A stretch of 64,000 nt of DNA from Callaeas wilsoni (Eukaryota; Chordata; Aves; Passeriformes; Callaeidae). The stretch spans positions 464,501-528,500 of the forward strand of contig VWPU01011633.1 in the NCBI GenBank assembly GCA_013398955.1, written 5' to 3'. The position numbers and the translations under genes were made by a program. Each line of letters opens with the position of its first letter. Positions within the stretch are counted from its first letter, which is position 1. Under the pieces are notes generated by a model. The model was not told where the DNA came from. It made no database searches and saw only the letters and a program-made list of their open reading frames with translations. This document shows positions 34,230-46,900 of this stretch, piece by piece.

Positions 34230-36634
34230 CTGGCATCATTTCTTTTACATATAACCATCCTGACTAATGAATGCTGGTAGTATTTGTTTGAGCAGGTATT
34301 TTTTAATCATTTTGTAAAAAAAAAAAAAAAAGAAAATAACTAAAATACAAGAAAAAAATAACCAAAAATCAAAGAGGAAAAAGCAAGATTTTATTAACAC
34401 TTGTGAAATGAAGAAAAGAAGCTGTCAAGATGTAGGTTAAGAATGCTAATCCAAATACTACAACAAACTTGCCACCATTCTAAATTCTCAGCTACCCCAA
34501 CTCATTGTCATATTGAGCATTTTTATGCACATTATCAAAGCTGAATAATGGACCTGCAACATTAACCACTATAGAAAGTGTGCATTTTTTTCTTGATTAA
34601 TGCACACTGGAAGAGGTCAGCTTTTGCACATTAATCATTTAAAATGCACTTTATATTTTCATTTTCGTACTCTACAATGCTACAGTGAAACTCTTCAGTC
34701 ACATTATATCCTACCTGGGCTGCTGATTCTTTTAAATATGTACTTTCTTTCCCCAGAGTGGTGACCTGTAAGTTGTTGGTGCCATGCTGCTAGACATTCT
34801 GCCTTACCAACTGAGGACAGAAACATTTGCCAGTGCAGAACTGACAAGGCAAAAAGCCTTGGTCCCACAAATTAAAGGGGGAAAAACAAGTCAAATACGG
34901 TTTTGATTACACAGATATCCACACACAGTGGCTGGCCTTAAAAAGGGAGCAGCCTGCATAAATTCTGGGAAAAAAAGGCCCAGGGCAAGTGATTTTGGTC
35001 TCTGCAGTGAAAAGCAGGGAGAAGCTAAGGTACAGGAGATGCCACGCCAGGCACCCATTGCTGTGTGCTGACTCTGTGGCAGCTGCTGCATGTGCAGAGG
35101 ATGGGCTGGGGGCGGTACAGGAGGGGAGCAGAAGCCTTCTCACCCACCACAGGTCTTCATTCATTGTCTTTCTTTACAGTGCCTCTCCCACCTGTGACAA
35201 ATACTTCCAAATTCCATATTTTATTTTGTTATTTCTGAGTATGCAGTCTCTAAGAATGCAAATTTGCCAACAGCCAAAATCTCTAAAGCAACGTGGAGTG
35301 CCTAATCTTTTCTCATCTGTATGTCCACTTAGAAATTAATGTCACTGGGCTAGCTGTTCTGGGTCGGATTCTGTTCGCCTTATTAATGCTGACTAAAACT
35401 GTCTATTCACAGTTTGCAGCACAATTCTTTACAGTGAAAGATACACTCAGCTGAAGTAAGAGCATGTGAATCTGGCTTGCTGGGCTGATTTAAAAAAAAA
35501 AAGTATTCATAGTTATAGCCCAGTGAGCCAGCCCAGTACCTTAATAGACTGAAGTCTGGCTCTTTGAGCTTCCAAGCAGTTCAGGATGCCCACTTCCCAG
35601 GCTCCAAGCACTGAGTTTGATACAACTCCAAGTTGCAGGGGGTAGAAAGAAGCAGAGGTTAGCAGTGCTGCTTTCAGTTCTGCTTGCGTGTTCCAGTTGG
35701 CAATGCATCTTGTTTATGAGGTAGCTAAGGGTGCCTATGCCAACCAAGAGGAAAACAGAATTTAAATGTAGATTGAGAGAATGACCAGAATAAAGCTTAA
35801 TGGAAGAATAACTTGCCTGTTCCAAATAAGTGTTAAGCAGTATTACTAAAGCCACTAATTCCAAGAAGGGGCTTGAGAGGGACATTTCTGAGCTATTATA
35901 AGGGCTTTTTATATCTCAGCCATACTGCCTACACATGCATCAGAGCATGGAGCTGATGGTCAAACTTAATAGACTGCTCTAAGATTTGCAGTTGAATGAG
36001 GAAGTTGGTGCATTAAAGAAAATTATGGAAAGGCCATTTCATGGGGGGTTTTCATAGTGATGTTGGTGCACTTGTCTATCTCTTTTATCTGCAGCAACTT
36101 TAATAAACAAAAGCAACTGCTTGAAAGGGTTGAGCCTTTTGAAAATGGTTCTTTGGGGTAAGCCTAGCCACTATCTTTGTAATATTTGAGGAAAAACTCT
36201 TTACCATGCAGGAAGTTGGGCAAAATTTCTCAAGTCATTTCATCAAAGAACATTTCCCAAAACAACTGATCGCAGTAACTGCCATCTCTAGAAAATTTGT
36301 TCCTGACCCACTTGTTTTGCAAGGTGATATATGCAGGTATTTAAAAGCTACCTGAAAGCTTGCAAGAGGAAAAGGGCTCTTTTGAAGCCTCATGACTCTG
36401 AGAAGTTACAATGAAACAAAAACACTTCAGGAGTACTTAAATAATCAGCTCTGACAGCTTGCACTGGTGCTCTTGCACAGTGGTTGTGTCACTGGAGTAA
36501 CTGCAATGCCCCTGACAGCACATTTATTGTTATGATTCTAGGAAATGCATTAGTTTAAATGTGTCAGTGCTCTCAGAGCTATTTGCATAGTATTTTCCCT
36601 TCTTACCGTTGTAATTTCTTTATTTTCATTTTAG
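34230..36634. other. Intergenic sequence, NPAS3 downstream flank
   Basis: It opens with an A-rich stretch (about 34316-34385). A segment at about 35360-35475 (ggtcggattctgttcgcctt to gaagtaagagcatgtgaatc) resembles the same old amniote repeat proposed at 9.0 kb, but weakly. I see no gene in it. Confidence 0.6.
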
Positions 36635-36770
36635 GGCTGGGGGAGGAGGGTGGAAAGACTGGATATGCATTGTCAACTAATTTAATGAACTGTCATCTAT
36701 CCAGTGAGTTTACTGAAGAGCCTACAGAAATGTTAACAAATGGGATGTCACCAGAGCCACAGATGCTCAG
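36635..36770 (+). other. Exon-like open block of unknown gene
   Basis: A 136-base block is bounded by a strong acceptor (pyrimidine-rich, ending tattttcattttag) and a perfect donor (CTCAG|gtaaga). One frame is open throughout and gives LGEEGGKTGYALSTNLMNC, then a middle with HLSSEFTEEPTEM, then LTNGMSPEPQML. The frame enters after one base of a split codon and leaves with two. I do not recognise the peptide. It lies about 2.4 kb past the likely NPAS3 end on the same strand, so it could be a non-coding RNA exon, an alternative downstream exon or chance: an open frame this long in one of three frames is not rare. No partner exon was identified. Confidence 0.3.
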
Positions 36771-36994
36771 GTAAGATCAAACCATTTATAAAACATGCAC
36801 ATGCGTGCGCACAGACATTCAGATCTGCTACCTCTGAAAGCCAGTCGGGCTTTCAGACTGAGCAGGGTGGTACCTATGTATATATGCATAATAAAGCTCC
36901 TTTCTTCCTCTTTCACCTATTCTTTCATCTTTTCGTAGTGAGAATTGGAAGCTATTTTCATAAAACCTATCAAATCACATCCACATTTTTTCAG

Positions 36995-37300
36995 CAAATC
37001 ATGGTATTATAGAGTGGTTTGGGTTGGAAGAAACCTTAAAGATCATCTAGTTCCAACCCCCTTGCCATCGGCAGGGATGTAACCCAGTAGATCAGATTGC
37101 TTAAGGCCCCATCTAACCTGGTCTTGAATACTTCAAGGGATGGGTTATCCACAACTTCTTTGAGCAACCTGTTCCTGTGATTCAACACTCTCTGAGTAAA
37201 GAATTTCTTCCTAGCATCTGATCTAAATCTGCCCTCTTTCTGTTTAAAACCATTTTCCTTTGTCCTGTCAGGATCTTTTTGAAAGCAATAGGACTTGAGA
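36995..37300 (-). mobile_element. CR1 LINE 3' fragment
   Basis: The + strand shows the reverse complement of a standard avian CR1 tail: tatagagtggtttgggttgg, then gatcatctagttccaaccc, cacaacttctttgagcaac, ctgagtaaagaatttcttcc and ctgccctctttctgttta. It covers about 300 bases and is clearly truncated at its 5' side. Compared with the copy at 10.2 kb it is nearer to the consensus, so it is probably younger. Confidence 0.95.
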
Positions 37301-39299
37301 TAAGCCAAGGATGCAGAGTTATTTTAATTGACCTGAATCAGGTTGAGTGTTCTCCCCTACAGTTTTGTTCAGAATGCTAAAGTCAGCAAGAGAGAGTGGA
37401 AGAACAGCTTTTGTTTCCATAATCACCATAAGGTGCGTGTCTCAGCAAACCAAAAACTCAGAGTCGTTCAGAATTATTTCATGTAATATATTTCAGGTTT
37501 CTAGAAGTATCATACTCTAGAAGTAAATACAAAGAGCTGAGTGACTTGGGTCTGAAGCCAAGCAAATGAAGTCAATAACTGTGAGTTTGATTATATTTGT
37601 AGGAAGTCATAAGTTTTTTTCCCAACTTGTAGGAGCTGTGTAGACTAGATGCAATGTGGAAAATAAGGAATCTTTTGGTAGACACCAACAGTACAATGGG
37701 TACTGACTTAATTCTTGGGCAAAAAGATCATCAGGACCCAATAAAGGCTTATGGGATGTCAGTGGGAGAAGGTTTGCATGCTTTGCAGACAGGAGACTGT
37801 ACTGCCCAGTACTTTGTGTCAAATTACCTTTCACTGACTCTAGAGATATGGAAATACTGAGATTACCTTTCCCACTACAAGTTTTCCTGAGAAGAAGGAC
37901 CCCTTGTTTTTCTTGCTTGTAATAAAAAGGAACATAATATTTTCTGGCAAAAGGAAAGGAATCAGGTTTTCCTCTTGCTTTAAAAGCATTCACAGATTTA
38001 TAGCGGAAATGACAGGAACAGGATGTATTAACCATATGACCCCAGCAGAATAAGTCTACACTCTTGATTGATTTAAAAGTTTATCTCTGTTCTTTGAACA
38101 GCCATAAAGGGTCAAGTCTTGGTCTTGCTCAAATCAATGAGAGCTTGACTAATGACTTTAATGGCTTCAAGACCAAAGTTTTGAGCCAATACTCATAATC
38201 AAATAACAAAGCACAGCCTATAGCATGAACCACAGACCAATGTGTCAGGCTAATTGTTACACTGCATCATTTCCTTTCTAATCCTGTACCGCACCAGTCA
38301 CACCCTAAGAGAGCCGCTCTTTTTTGTTTCATTAAAAAGTCTTTCCCAATTTTCCCAAGCTGCATGGTCTGATCCTTCCAGAGATTCCTACATTTAAAAG
38401 AGATGGGGAGAGAGGTAAAGGCATAGGTAGGACTACAAAGACTGCCTTCTCACCCAAGGTCTGTGGGAGTGAGCCTGGCAGCCTGGTCTTTAATATGAAA
38501 GCAATGGTGGAAACTCTGCTGGACATCAAAGCTGTATTTTCTTGAACTGACAGCAGTACGACGGGATGGCACAGCAGTGTCACCAGTACAGCTTTCCCAG
38601 ACCCTCTTCTAATATCATCCAAGAGATGGGAAAGTCTATACTGTAAGGAGGTGAGTATTCACTGAAACCAGTTTCCAATTTCTATTCAGTACTGTGAATT
38701 TCTGAGGTCCCTTAGCGTCCTCTGTTGGCTCTCCTGTACTTCATTTCTTTCTTCTACCCAGGTGTCTGCTTTATTACAGCATGTAAGATAGCATCTTGCA
38801 GGGTAGTGACAAAAAATTATTTAATCTCAGGAAGTCCAGTCTCCTTAGATCATAGCAAATGGAAAGGACTAGGATTCTCCAAAGATTTCTTTGAGCTGAA
38901 AACACAATCTAAATGCTGTGATTCATCCTCATAGCAAGGACCGAGGGATCTTGGACTTTTCAGGATAAGAACAGTTTCTGAGAACATGCCTCCCAGTTAT
39001 TGCTCATTGGCACTTCAAAAAAGCTCTAATTTTTGCCTTCTCTCCTATTAAAAGGAAAGATCCTTGCTGCTCTGTATACTTTTGCTTTGCTACGAGACCT
39101 GCAGCTTATGTGCCTGACTTGGACCCCTTCAGTTCCTAGAAAATTTTCTTCACTGAATATTACCTGAAATTTCAGATTGCATGTTGCCATGATCATTTGC
39201 TTCTCATTAGACTGTAGCCTTCATGTGTTCTTCTTGGCAGCATTTTTCCTCTTTTTTCCACCACCTTTGTTTTTGGCTTTGCCCATCCTTATTACCTTT
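37301..39299. other. Intergenic, nothing identified
   Basis: AT-rich sequence without recognisable genes or transposons. The 142-codon minus-strand frame at 37607-38035 has no domain-like features and is within what chance gives in a window of this size. Confidence 0.6.
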
Positions 39300-39645
39300 A
39301 GAATGTCTTCAAACACACACCCTAGGGTGCATAGCACTTCCCCATGATCTATAGCATGATCTATAATCATTACTGCCATTCCATGGGCCTTGTTACTAGG
39401 CCAATTTTATATCCAATTGAGTATTTTACTATCAGTCCCATACTTGCTAACCTTATAAATTAATCCGTTACGTGGCACTGTATCGAGAGCCTTTTCAAGT
39501 CCAAGTAAATTATGTCTCCTTCTTCATCGCTGTCCACTTTCATTGTCACTTCCTCAGAGAAATGAATCAAGATTGTTAAGCATGACCTCCTTTTTGTAAA
39601 TCCATACTGACTACCTCTAACCAATCTATATTAGATTGATATTAA
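39300..39645 (-). mobile_element. Old CR1/L3-like LINE fragment, reverse-transcriptase region
   Basis: Read on the minus strand, the translation gives SQYGFTKRRSCLTILIHF, then a variable part, then IYLDL; after a one-base frameshift near 39492 it continues KALDTVP and then a wandering tail to an in-frame stop. Q-GF--GRSC-TNL and -YLDF-KAFD-VPH are hallmark motifs of the reverse-transcriptase palm and fingers of CR1-clade LINEs, including the first catalytic aspartate region. Frameshift, stop and substitutions show it is long dead. It lacks the canonical 3' tail, so it is an internal fragment. Confidence 0.8.
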
Positions 39646-42600
39646 ATCACGACACAGACTCAAAGGGGGCCTGCTATATAAATGCAACCTAAGGTTGCTT
39701 CGTGTGGAGATGAGAGATGGGAATCGCTGATACACTGAAGTTAGCTGTACCAGGTCTGATGGTTTGCCAATAACTTATTAGTGGCCAGATCCCTCCCCAG
39801 GGTCTCAACCAGAACTCCCCTGGAGAGAACAAAACCATTTATCTGCATTTGCCTAGCCTGTTTCTATTGCAGAAGTGAAGGTGATCACCAAGGATGAGAA
39901 CTGGTTCTGCTTTTATTCATGTGTGATTAAATCAAAATAAAAAGGACATTGCAAAACCCTAATTTTCAACAGAATGTTGTCCCTCAGATTCTGAGAGAGC
40001 TGTATCTGCATTGCCTAAGATGTATGTCAAAAGGCAGCATGGGTATTTGCTTTCTGTACAAATGCAGCCAAAGGATGCCAAGAGAATCTCCCACTTTGGC
40101 CAAGGTGCAGGACAGCATGGGTGTTATAGCAACTGCAACGATTTTCCCAATATCCCATTAAGACGCAGGATCTTGCTTCCCATGAAACGTGTCTACTCTG
40201 AGTACACATCACTACTGACGAATGCCAGAAAAAAAAACTTTTTCCTCGACTAGATGTGGGGTCAGGGACTACAAGGTGCAGCTCGGTGAACTGCACCATG
40301 TCCCCTTGCTTGCTTGCTGGGGTATGAATTTGACAGCCCGCACAAGCAGGATGAGGAAAGAGGCTCTCAGTAGTGAATTCTGGCAGCAGTTTAGGTATAA
40401 ATTAAGTATGTTTTGCCAGCTTTTCTACTTCAGTGACTGGAAATACCTCCCTCAATGGTGTAAGCATAGTAGTGGTCTCTTTAGTTTGGGAGGAGAAGGC
40501 AGATCAATCCCAACAGTCTGTCTTGAGCTTGTTTGACAACATATGCATCAAGCACACTGAGATCCAGAGGAAGTCAAAGACATCCCGCAGGAAACTAACC
40601 TTCAGCCTTCTGCCTCTTAGGACACCCAAGGTTCACAAAGTGAACCTTCAAATCTACACCCTGTGGAGGCTTATTGCTTATTTCCTATATATACACATGT
40701 GGGTCTCTTGTGTCTTCAAATCAGAAATGTGGTAGTCCATGTATGGTGGGAGAGATGTTGATTTGGGAGAGTTCAGCACAGTCAGTGCTGCTGCAGGACT
40801 TAGATATTCTGGCAAACATCCACTGAAACAAAGAGCCCCCCCCCAAACAGTTTGGCTTGTATTCAAGGCCTTGACCCTGTAACAGCCAGTACAGACATGC
40901 TCAGAAAAATAACTTGCAGACACAGTAGGTCAATACAGAGAAGCATAACTTAAAGATAAGGGTCACAAGGGTATAAAGAAATAGTTGGAGCATGTCTTCC
41001 CTGTTTGGAAGAGACAATTGCTCATGTGCTTTATGATGAAAGAGTTCTGAAGAGAAAGTAAGACTATCATGGATTTCTTATGCAAATATTACAGCAGAAA
41101 GACAAAAAAAAAGCAGCTCACGTTGCTAGAGTTCTCATGTTCCTAGTATCTGCAGGTAAAACATAGTCTTGTCATTGGCATAAGATACATCACAGCTACA
41201 TGGAGTCCCACAGTCAAAGAAACATGGTTTAATATCAAGTACATCATGTAAATGTATACATACAATCCAAATTACCTAACATCTTTAAAGAATCAGCTGT
41301 CAAATAAGCATACACCTTAGAAAATATATCAGACATCTGACAGCAACTTATATAACACACCCTTCAAGCAGAAATTGTAACAATGCTTTTCTAAACAAAT
41401 CTGGTAATGAGTGAGAGGTCAGATGATGGTAACCCTCCCTTCTGATGGTAAAACCCTGTTGAAACGTGACCTTGCTGAAACTAATGAGAAGTCTGCTCTA
41501 TATATGCATAATTTGTAGAGTTAAATCTTAGGCAAATTAGGAACAATAAAAATGAACCAAAAATGTAAACAAAAACAGCAGCAAAATCATTTGTCATGAC
41601 TGTAATGTTCTGCCTATGATTTCTGGCATATTTTTGTGAGCAAAGAGTGAAGTTTTGTGAAGGATCAAAAGTACCTTTTCATTACTATGTTTTCTCTATG
41701 TTACCCTGCAGCAGATGAGTTGTACTTACAAGAATCCGCAGTGCACTTCAGAGAAAGCATCCATGAGAGCAGAGGATGAGAACTGACATTTGAGATGGGA
41801 GATATCCTTTAACTTCATCAAGTGTCTGCAGGACATTTGCCTTCTCTGCTTCTTTGTATCACAGCTCGAACATCCCCATACACCAGAAGTGATCTGGCTC
41901 CCCATGATAAGCAGAGACTCACACCAGCCAGACAGCGTGAGCACTGAGTGGCAGAGTCACGGCAGGGCAACACAGGCCATGGAACTCCACCACAGTCCTG
42001 CCTTGCATGCATCATTCCTGGCTGGCAGCATCAGGGATACACTGACTTGGGTGGGTGTGAGCACCGCACAAAATTTCTAAATACACTTAGGGCCATTAAA
42101 GTTAAAATCAAGTTGTTTAGAATATGAAAATTCATATGACCAGAAATCATACCCTGAAAACAATTTTCCCAAACTTCATAAATATTAACTTCAACATTGG
42201 CTTAGTACCAAGTTTAAAAAGAAGAATACAAAGCTCAAAAACTCTTCCATTGCTTTAAAGGCGTGGTGCTGAAGTGTGGATCACCTCAAACATGCACCAC
42301 TTTGTCTACGTGATGCTGCAACGAGACACAGACTTTGTCACCTAGTCAAGCATTTATTTCCATTACTTAAATTCATGTTCCAGTGCAGACAGGAGGGTTT
42401 TTGAAATTGAATTAAACCACTACAATATTCTAGACCTTTGCTTTGACCACGAACACAAACCTTCCTTTCTTACAGAGACTACAGAGGGAAAGATATCTCC
42501 CTGTAGTCAACACGTCCCCCTAAAAAGTGGGAAATCCAAAGTTACTCCTTTAAGAGATGCTTGTGTTGACTCAAAATATCTTCTCCTAATCTATTTTGGC

Positions 42601-42680
42601 CAGGTCAAGATAAAACATTCAAGAGAGTGATAAATAAATGAATCTAACAAAACAATTACACATTATTCCCTAAAAGTGTG
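39646..42680. other. Intergenic, nothing identified
   Basis: Ordinary AT-rich sequence. Several 60-100 codon frames are present and none shows a domain or splice context I would defend. Confidence 0.6.
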
Positions 42681-42812
42681 TAGTGATACTACTCAGTAGC
42701 GCTACTGAGTAACGCTGCTGCTGCTGTTAGCAGTTGTCCTAGCATCAGTAGTAGTGTGGTGTACTGTAGTAATAGTACCACTTCCACTACCCCACAGCAG
42801 TGATGGTAGTGT
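42681..42812. repeat. Degenerate TAG/CTG-type triplet tract with perfect palindrome
   Basis: Scattered agtagt, gctgctgctgct and tagtagtg words suggest a decayed trinucleotide tract. Within it, positions 42690-42711 form a perfect 22-base palindrome centred on agcgct, with arms built from actcagtag and its complement. Confidence 0.6.
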
Positions 42813-45800
42813 TACAAGGATAAGTTCAAAGTATGGCTGGATTTTCCTGTGCTTTTGAAAGTGCACTTAGCTGGGAATGTTTTCTTCCCACTTCCTTGAC
42901 TGTCTCTGCTTGCTTCTACCCATTTTGGTCACTGATAGACTCATTTTTTCATTTGTGTACAAGATTCCACATTATCAGAGGTTAGCAAAGTAGGTAATTT
43001 GGAGTCTTTATGTTAGAATATTATTTGTCAGTTGACCTTGTAATGCTATCATTTGATAACTGCCTATGACACCAGCATTTAATACTCTGTCTGGGCTGAC
43101 AGATAAAATTCAAGGCACAAATCAGTAACTGTCCAAGAGTCTGATCACCACAAACATGGCTTGCCTTTTCATGCCATGTCCAAGCTAATGCTGCCCAAAC
43201 AAATCTGCATAAGCTATCAGGAGGGCTTCATCACTGGTTCTTAAAATTAGTTACTTTATAATTTGCCACAGTGGGAACTTGACAGCCTTGTAAGGGGCAT
43301 GCAAGAAGCTTTTCTTTAGTCGTCTCAAACAGCTGATAAATGCTGTGATGTTATATGTCAGAAATAACATTTTCTTTGATGATATGGGTGGGTCTGGGAA
43401 CCTCTGCTCCACAATGTAAGAATACATCCCAGACCAGGGCTCAAAGAACACTTAAGTGCTGATCACTAACTCAAAACGGTATGATGGTGTTGAAAATAAT
43501 AATAATAACGATGAATTGTAGCACAGTCTTGTTCATAATTGTTCATTACAACTGAAATCTGATAAGATCTTCAAACACATCCCATCCATATACCTGGCAG
43601 CCCTCTGCTGAGCTATAAAGGTGAGTGGCACGTGCTCAGTGAAGCTGACCCATACAGTGAAATGGTTTATGAGAAATGACGATATATGATGAGAATACAA
43701 AACTTGATAATGGGTTTATTTATTGATTGCAAATAAAATTCATGAACTGTGAAGCTGGAAACTGCACCAGAGGGAATTGGTCCAAGAGGACATTAGGGGG
43801 GGAAGGGGAGAGGGAGAAAGAGAATGTATTACATGTAAACTAAGTTAAAGGTTGCCTAAAGGCTTCTGATTCCACAAGCAGAGCCTCTGAGGATAGGATC
43901 TGAAACCCTTTAATGCTACTAAGGCTTTGTCAGTAAAACATTTGCATATTTTGCCTACAAACCCAAAACACTGTATTAATTCATTTTTATTTACCTTTCT
44001 GCCAGTTCTAAAAGAAACCTCGCAGGAAGCTATTAATGACACTGCTTCATAAGAGATAATTTTCAGAGAGGCTTTGCAGGTAGTGACTGAAGGGGGGAAA
44101 AAATGTGTGTCAAATTCAGGTTATTAACAATATAATCCTTAAACAGACAGTATCTCAAAGACTAATTCATCTTCAAATTTGTCTGTAAAAACTGCATGAT
44201 CCTTCACTCTGTGTGCATGTGAATTTATATTGCATGTCTTTTTTTCTTCATGTGTACTAGAAAGGGAAGGAGGAGAGTTTTGCAGCACTGGGCTGGAGGC
44301 TGGAAAACATAATTTTGCTATGCCACCTTCATGCTATGGCACTTTCTGTTCAAATTCAGGTCCCTTTCTCCGCAGTCCACCAGCAAAACCAACAGGCAAG
44401 CAGCTTTCTCTCACAGACCATGTGCAAAGCAACAGGGTAGTAACAGGGATGAGATTGATGTATTTCATTGTAAGTTACACAATATTTTTTGCTTAGTGCA
44501 ATGCCAGATTCTTCCTGGACAAAGCTTTGGACAAGCTAAATGAGAAGCAATTGCTCTTAAATCTGTGGCGACAAGAAATCAAGAGTCATGTTTAATACAA
44601 TTTTAACTGTATGATTTTTTAATCACAGTATGGCAAAAAGAGTCTTGACCTTTTCCCTACTTAAGTATAAAGTACTGAAACCTTTGTGTCTTCCCACACT
44701 GAGAGAAGTAAAGACCTTTTTCTCATGTGAATTTATAATATTCGGTACAAGCGTCTTTTAAACTTTCCTGTTGTTGGAGGTACATTTTTCCTCCCTCCAC
44801 TCAGATCCTTTTAAGATATAATTTATTAGAGGTTTACTCTTCCTTCCTGTACTTTTCTGCTCTGGGTGTTCTATTCATAGTCTTTGTAATGTCAAAATTA
44901 TCTCTGAGGAAAAAAACACAGTCATATATGTAGGCAACATAAACGGCCCCCATTCCCCTGCCCAGTCCAGCATCTTCGCACCTCATTTGTCCTTTAAACA
45001 GAGGAAAGACTTCTCCTTATTTATTTACATACTAAGTTGTCTGTATTTAATAATTTTACCTACATCTAATTTATGTCTCTACAATAGACATAAATAGCCT
45101 TTGTCTCCCCACACGCTGCATAGACCCTGTCTGCCATCGCATCCCTTGCTAGGCTGGCACAAATATCATGTCCCTGTGTGCAGGCGAGTGCCATGTCCTG
45201 GTTACAACCATCCATGGCTCCCAGAGATGAAATGAAAGGTTATATACACGAACCATATGAGGTGCCGGGGGCCTGGGCCCCACTGCCCTGAAGGGTGGGC
45301 AGAGAATGGGGATCAGCAATATCTTCATTACATGACAGCTGTCCTTCCGCCACCCCCTTGGCCACAGTGCATGGTTGAAGCTACTGAGATTCTGTGCAAT
45401 TGTGAGGCTCCTTGCAGATAGGGCAAGGAGGAAGAAGTGCCACCTGGTCACGCCCTGGCAAAATCCTCTCCTACTTCCCAGTCGCACCTAAGTGGGTCTG
45501 CACCCAGATGGTCCTTTTTGTTCAGGATAAAACTTAACCCATATTATTCTGGAGGAAGGCAAAATGCCGCTATTCCTTGCAGAGCAGTTATTCCTAGACA
45601 CAACCCCACTGAAGTCGTCAGCGCTTCTTCAGCACGAGTTTCAAAGCCCCACCAGTTTCAAATGCTTAAACCAGAGCCTCAGCCTTTCTGGGTGCCTAAC
45701 AGCCCTGCACCCCATGGACACGGGCTGGCAGGGAGGCAGACGGGGAGGGCCAAAGACAGCTACGGCAGCAATGACACATTGTGAGTGGAAAGACCTCAGT

Positions 45801-46195
45801 TTCCAGCAAAGCCTTACATGTGGTCTAGGAAGGTTTTTGTGGCTGTGTACTGAAGGGCTACAGTGAACTGCAGTTATATTTGTTCTTTGCAGGTGCTCTT
45901 TTGTTTTCCTGGAGTTCTTCCACACAAAGTGAGGAAACATTGCATCTGGAAAATTACAAGTTCTGCTCATGCCAGCAGCTATTTCTGGAGAAGCAGCCCT
46001 GTGACGCCATTAACACAGTTAATTAGTAGCAAACCCCAAAGATGTTTCTTAGATAATGTGGCAGAGAGATAGTAGAGAAAACAAGAGAAAGAAAACTCTG
46101 GGTAGGGGTCTTCAAAATGGGATATTTCCTAAAGAAATTTATATGAGGGAATTAAAAAAATAAATATATAAAATAAAAGAAAGCTCAGGAATGTA
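42813..46195. other. Intergenic, nothing identified
   Basis: Mostly AT-rich, with a GC-richer patch around 45120-45780 where frames of about 110 codons occur on both strands. No domain, repeat family or conserved splice pattern is visible. Confidence 0.55.
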
Positions 46196-46440
46196 AGGAA
46201 GCACAAAATCACAGAATTTGCTGAGTTGGAAGGGATCCACAAGGATCATCAAGTCTAAATCCTGGCCCTGCACAGGACCATCCCCAAGAGTCACACCTTG
46301 TGCCTGAGAGCATTGTCCAAATGCTTCACAAACTCTGTCAGGCTTGGTGTTATGACCACTTCCCTGGGGGGCAGGACAAGGTGCCACAGTGGTGAAATCA
46401 CGTACGTGGAAACAGGCTTCTCCAATGTACCTGTTCACTG
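46196..46440 (-). mobile_element. CR1 LINE 3' fragment, CR1-X-like tail
   Basis: The + strand reads aaaatcacagaatttgctg, gagttggaagggatccacaa, ggatcatcaagtc, ctggccctgcacaggacc, and later agagcattgtccaaatgctt. This is the reverse complement of the CR1-X-type 3' region seen in songbirds. Its terminal about 40 bases (gagttggaaggga, ccacaaggatcat) are shared with the SINE at 53.6 kb, so both would have been recognised by the same reverse transcriptase. Confidence 0.85.
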
Positions 46441-46784
46441 AGTGTGCAGGAGTAGCATCTGGAAAGGTCTTTTGTGCTGATGTTCATGCCTTGTAGTTCT
46501 AATACGACAATTATTTTATAATCCTTTAATATATTTTTACCTAATTTAAAGTTCAGGGCTGAAAGCAGATTAGCCATATAACTCAATTACTTAAATGCTT
46601 AAGACTTCTTACACACCAAAAAGAAGGAAAATTTAGGTATTTCAGCTTTAATGCCCCATGATAATTTTTCCTCTTCCTTCAAAAACAGCTGCAAAACAAA
46701 TAAATTCTGTGAAACATTCAGGGCCAGAAACTCTTTCTCTTTGCTGCTCTTCAGAAGTCATTATCAAGGTTTAATCCTCATTTG

Positions 46785-46900
46785 CAGTCCAGTAAGACAA
46801 GCAAACCACAGACATGGTTTAGTGGCAAACACAGTGGTGCTGGTTGAACTCGGTAACCTTAGAGGTCTTTTCCAACTTAAATTATTCTGATTCTTTGACC
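46785..46900 (+). mobile_element. CR1 LINE 3' end fragment
   Basis: In sense orientation the segment shows gacatggtttagtggc, gtgctggttgaactcg, ttagaggtcttttccaactt and ttattctgattctttga. This is the order of the last hundred bases of a CR1 element, including the terminal ATTCT-type 8-mer repeats. It is short, diverged and on the opposite strand to the neighbouring CR1 copy. Confidence 0.8.

Noticed and set aside
34316..34385. Poly(A) tail of a retrocopy or the true NPAS3 end
   Set aside because: It is an A-rich genomic stretch interspersed with other bases, with no retroposed sequence before it.
35360..35475. A second copy of the old palindromic amniote repeat
   Set aside because: Only a few short words match (ggattctgtt, gaagtaagagcatgtgaatc). 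This is too weak for a separate feature.
37607..38035. 142-codon minus-strand open frame
   Set aside because: Composition and content look random and there is no promoter, splice or repeat context.
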